Source: Synergistales bacterium
Lineage (GTDB): Bacteria > Synergistota > Synergistia > Synergistales > Aminobacteriaceae
NCBI GenBank assembly: GCA_025997955.1
Contig: BNVH01000039.1
Coordinates: 1 to 33,549, forward strand
Length of the DNA: 33,549 bases
Reading direction: 5' to 3'
The position numbers and the translations under genes are program-made. Under the pieces are notes generated by a model that was given only the letters and a program-made list of their open reading frames with translations, was not told the DNA's origin and did no database searches. Shown piece after piece: positions 31,714 to 33,549 of this stretch. The stretch's first letter is position 1. Each line of letters starts with the position of its first letter.

Positions 31714-33543
31714 CTAACCTCCGTTCCTCTTGATCTTCGCCAGCGCAAAAGAATACACTTTATTTGCTCCGGATTCTATGAGCTTATGTGCACAAACAAA
31801 CAGTGTGCAACCTGAGTCTATCATATCATCTATCAACAAAATATCCCCGCGAAGTGTTTTCCCTACCGTGAAAGATTTGGACGCGTTTTCAAATTGAAGG
31901 CGGCTATTATTCATATCTTTTTGTTCGAGCCCTTCAATTTTCGATAGGCTATCGCTATACGGCAATCCTAAGTTGGCTGCAACCGCAATGGCAAAACTTT
32001 TCACTAAATACGGACGCCGTAGGGAAGGGATAGCCGTAACGCAGTCTATTTCCCATTTTGTGCACATATCTTTCAGAATCGACACGGACGCGTCTATCAG
32101 TTCTTGTGAAAATCGGTTATTTTCATATTTATCGCGGGCTACTATATGCCCCCATCCAGCGTCGCCATAATCACTCAAGACAATCGTCGGTTGCAACGCT
32201 TCGTTACTCTTGGCGGAGTTTGCGTTATTTATAGTGTGTTGTTTTTCAAGGTCTATAACATTGGGTCTATTCCTTATGAAATCTTGCGCTTCCAAAACAA
32301 TTTCTTGGCGCACAGTTTCCGGAAGTTTCAAACTTGGCGCGCAATTGCCGCAGTGGCCGCAAGCGCGCGCGGTTTTATCGTTGAGTTCATTTGCCAAAAA
32401 TTCCATATAGCAGCCATCATACGCTACAAAATCATTTAGACGTTTGAGTTCGTTTTGTTTGATTTGCGTAATGCGGTCAATATAAGCAGAATCAGGCACC
32501 CATTTTCTGGGCGACTTGCGATATATTCTTTCTTCTTTATATATGCCTCCGTCAACATATATGCCTCCGTCAACTTCAAGAAATTTCAACACATGTTTCA
32601 AACGCTTATTTGGTATATTTACCCTGTCTTTCAATTGTTTTAAGCTAAAACCATCGTCGCTGTTTTCTAAAACCTTGATAACTTCGTTCATATGTTCGTA
32701 TTTTGGAAACGCCGAATCAATAAAATGTTGCAAAATCTTTTCGTCATTATACCCTCCCGCGAACATAACAGTATGGGCGCGGGCAATATTGCGTCCTGCC
32801 CGTCCGATTTGCTGATAATAAGCAATAACATCGCGAGGTTTTTGGAAATGAATTACAAAAGCAATATCGGGCTTATCAACGCCCATTCCATACGCAACAG
32901 TCGCTACGAGCGCTTTTATTTCATTATGGAAAAAACGGCGTTCTGTATTTCGTCTTTCTTCGGCGTTCATATGACTTGTATAAGCGGAGGCTGATATGCC
33001 GCAATGCGTTAACCAACCGCTAACCATCTCACAATAACGAACGGTAAGGCAATAAACAACTCCGGAGCCCTCAAAAGATTCCAAATTCTCGCTTAACCAC
33101 GCAAGTCGTTCTTCATTGCGTTGCAAGTTAATCACCTGAATGTACAATGAATCTCTGGCAAGAGAACCGCGCAATAGGTGGATATTTTCTCCCATTTGAT
33201 CGTGAATATCTTTAATTACCCTATCATTAGCGGTCGCTGTGGTAGCAAGCAACGGTACATTAGAAGGTAAAATCTTTATTATGTCAACAATTCTTCTGTA
33301 ATCGGGACGGAAATCATGTCCCCAATCGGAAATGCAGTGAGCTTCATCCACTACAATCATACCGATATTATCAGCGCATATATTGAGCACGGTTTCCCTA
33401 AACTCATAATTAGACAAACGTTCTGGTGATATAAACAGAACATCTATTTCATTTTTGGCTACACCCGCAATGACGGTATCCCAATCCTTTTTATTTTGAG
33501 AATTGATAGTAGCCGCGTTCCGAGAGGGGCAAAAAGACGCGAT
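31714..33543 (-). CDS. RecQ-type helicase with C-terminal phosphoribosyltransferase domain (partial, N-terminus missing)
   Basis: The readable part starts just before the motif FISPERL and contains DEAH box VVDEAHCISDWGHD (about 33315-33358), TTATAND, the helicase C-terminal motifs ATVAYGMGVDKPDIA and YYQQIGRAGRN, and a zinc site ACGHCGNC (about 32341-32370). No HRDC follows. Instead, after about 32200, comes a PRTase segment: GDAGWGHIVARDKYENNRFS, AIPSLRRPYLVKSFA and PRPP loop DILLIDDMIDSGCTL (about 31801-31846). RecQ-PRTase fusions recur in databases as I recall; ComF and ShosT carry related PRTases. Walker A is outside the window. Upstream reading meets an in-frame TAA (complement of 33544-33546), so the gene may be damaged or mis-assembled there. 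Confidence 0.85.
   Translation of the reverse strand: MASFCPSRNAATINSQNKKDWDTVIAGVAKNEIDVLFISPERLSNYEFRETVLNICADNIGMIVVDEAHCISDWGHDFRPDYRRIVDIIKILPSNVPLLATTATANDRVIKDIHDQMGENIHLLRGSLARDSLYIQVINLQRNEERLAWLSENLESFEGSGVVYCLTVRYCEMVSGWLTHCGISASAYTSHMNAEERRNTERRFFHNEIKALVATVAYGMGVDKPDIAFVIHFQKPRDVIAYYQQIGRAGRNIARAHTVMFAGGYNDEKILQHFIDSAFPKYEHMNEVIKVLENSDDGFSLKQLKDRVNIPNKRLKHVLKFLEVDGGIYVDGGIYKEERIYRKSPRKWVPDSAYIDRITQIKQNELKRLNDFVAYDGCYMEFLANELNDKTARACGHCGNCAPSLKLPETVRQEIVLEAQDFIRNRPNVIDLEKQHTINNANSAKSNEALQPTIVLSDYGDAGWGHIVARDKYENNRFSQELIDASVSILKDMCTKWEIDCVTAIPSLRRPYLVKSFAIAVAANLGLPYSDSLSKIEGLEQKDMNNSRLQFENASKSFTVGKTLRGDILLIDDMIDSGCTLFVCAHKLIESGANKVYSFALAKIKRNGG
32539..32574. repeat. Exact 18-nt tandem duplication inside recQ-PRTase
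   Basis: Two identical units (32539-32556 and 32557-32574), in frame, make the protein read VDGGIY twice in a row between the helicase core and the zinc region. Identity at every base suggests a recent slippage event. Confidence 0.95.
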
Positions 33544-33549
33544 TTACGC

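Overview
The window reads as chromosomal DNA from a Gram-negative-type bacterium of about 50% GC. My best guess is Synergistota. The reasons are the 16S 5' end at the left edge, two kinds of TRAP-transporter binding protein, the gmk-rpoZ-coaBC-priA order, and frequent TTG/GTG starts behind strong GGAGG Shine-Dalgarno (SD) sites. The phylum call is an inference; a full-length 16S or marker-gene tree would settle it.

Left part (1-9722). The 5' end of a 16S rRNA gene leaves the window on the minus strand, with a clear promoter. Divergent to it is a bifunctional class A penicillin-binding protein, then dgkA and a perfect terminator. A ribD-ribE pair, secA and a secreted protein with a possible DUF3857-like segment follow.

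Middle (9751-24530) is mostly housekeeping. It holds argS, an ftsB/divIC-like gene, a secreted orphan and a 304-aa orphan gene on divergent promoters, gmk, rpoZ, coaBC, and a priA homologue whose helicase motifs are destroyed while its zinc cysteines remain. A small block of DUF3791/DUF3990/DUF6904-like remnants sits between priA and rsmG. Then come rsmG (minus), an orphan TAXI binding protein, mnmA, larE, an RlmD/TrmA-type RNA methyltransferase and an MBL-fold hydrolase.

TRAP operon (24552-27500). dctP-dctQ-dctM has its own promoter, decamer repeats TTTAGTATYR just upstream, and a leader hairpin.

Right end (27551-33549) is an accessory island. It starts with a truncated gene fragment and the 3' end of an IS5-type transposase carrying an in-frame TGA. 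Next is a 779-aa AAA_13 (RloC/PrrC-like) ATPase fused at its C-terminus to an HRDC domain. Convergent with it, only 3 nt away, is a coupled minus-strand pair: a RecQ-type helicase whose C-terminus is a phosphoribosyltransferase instead of HRDC, and a DprA-like protein. The phosphoribosyltransferase + DprA pairing recalls the ShosTA toxin-antitoxin/phage-defence family. The HRDC domain that the helicase lacks sits in the facing ATPase. I consider this three-gene locus the best candidate here for an undescribed defence or DNA-processing system. The recQ gene is cut by the right edge, and an in-frame TAA close to that edge leaves its integrity uncertain.
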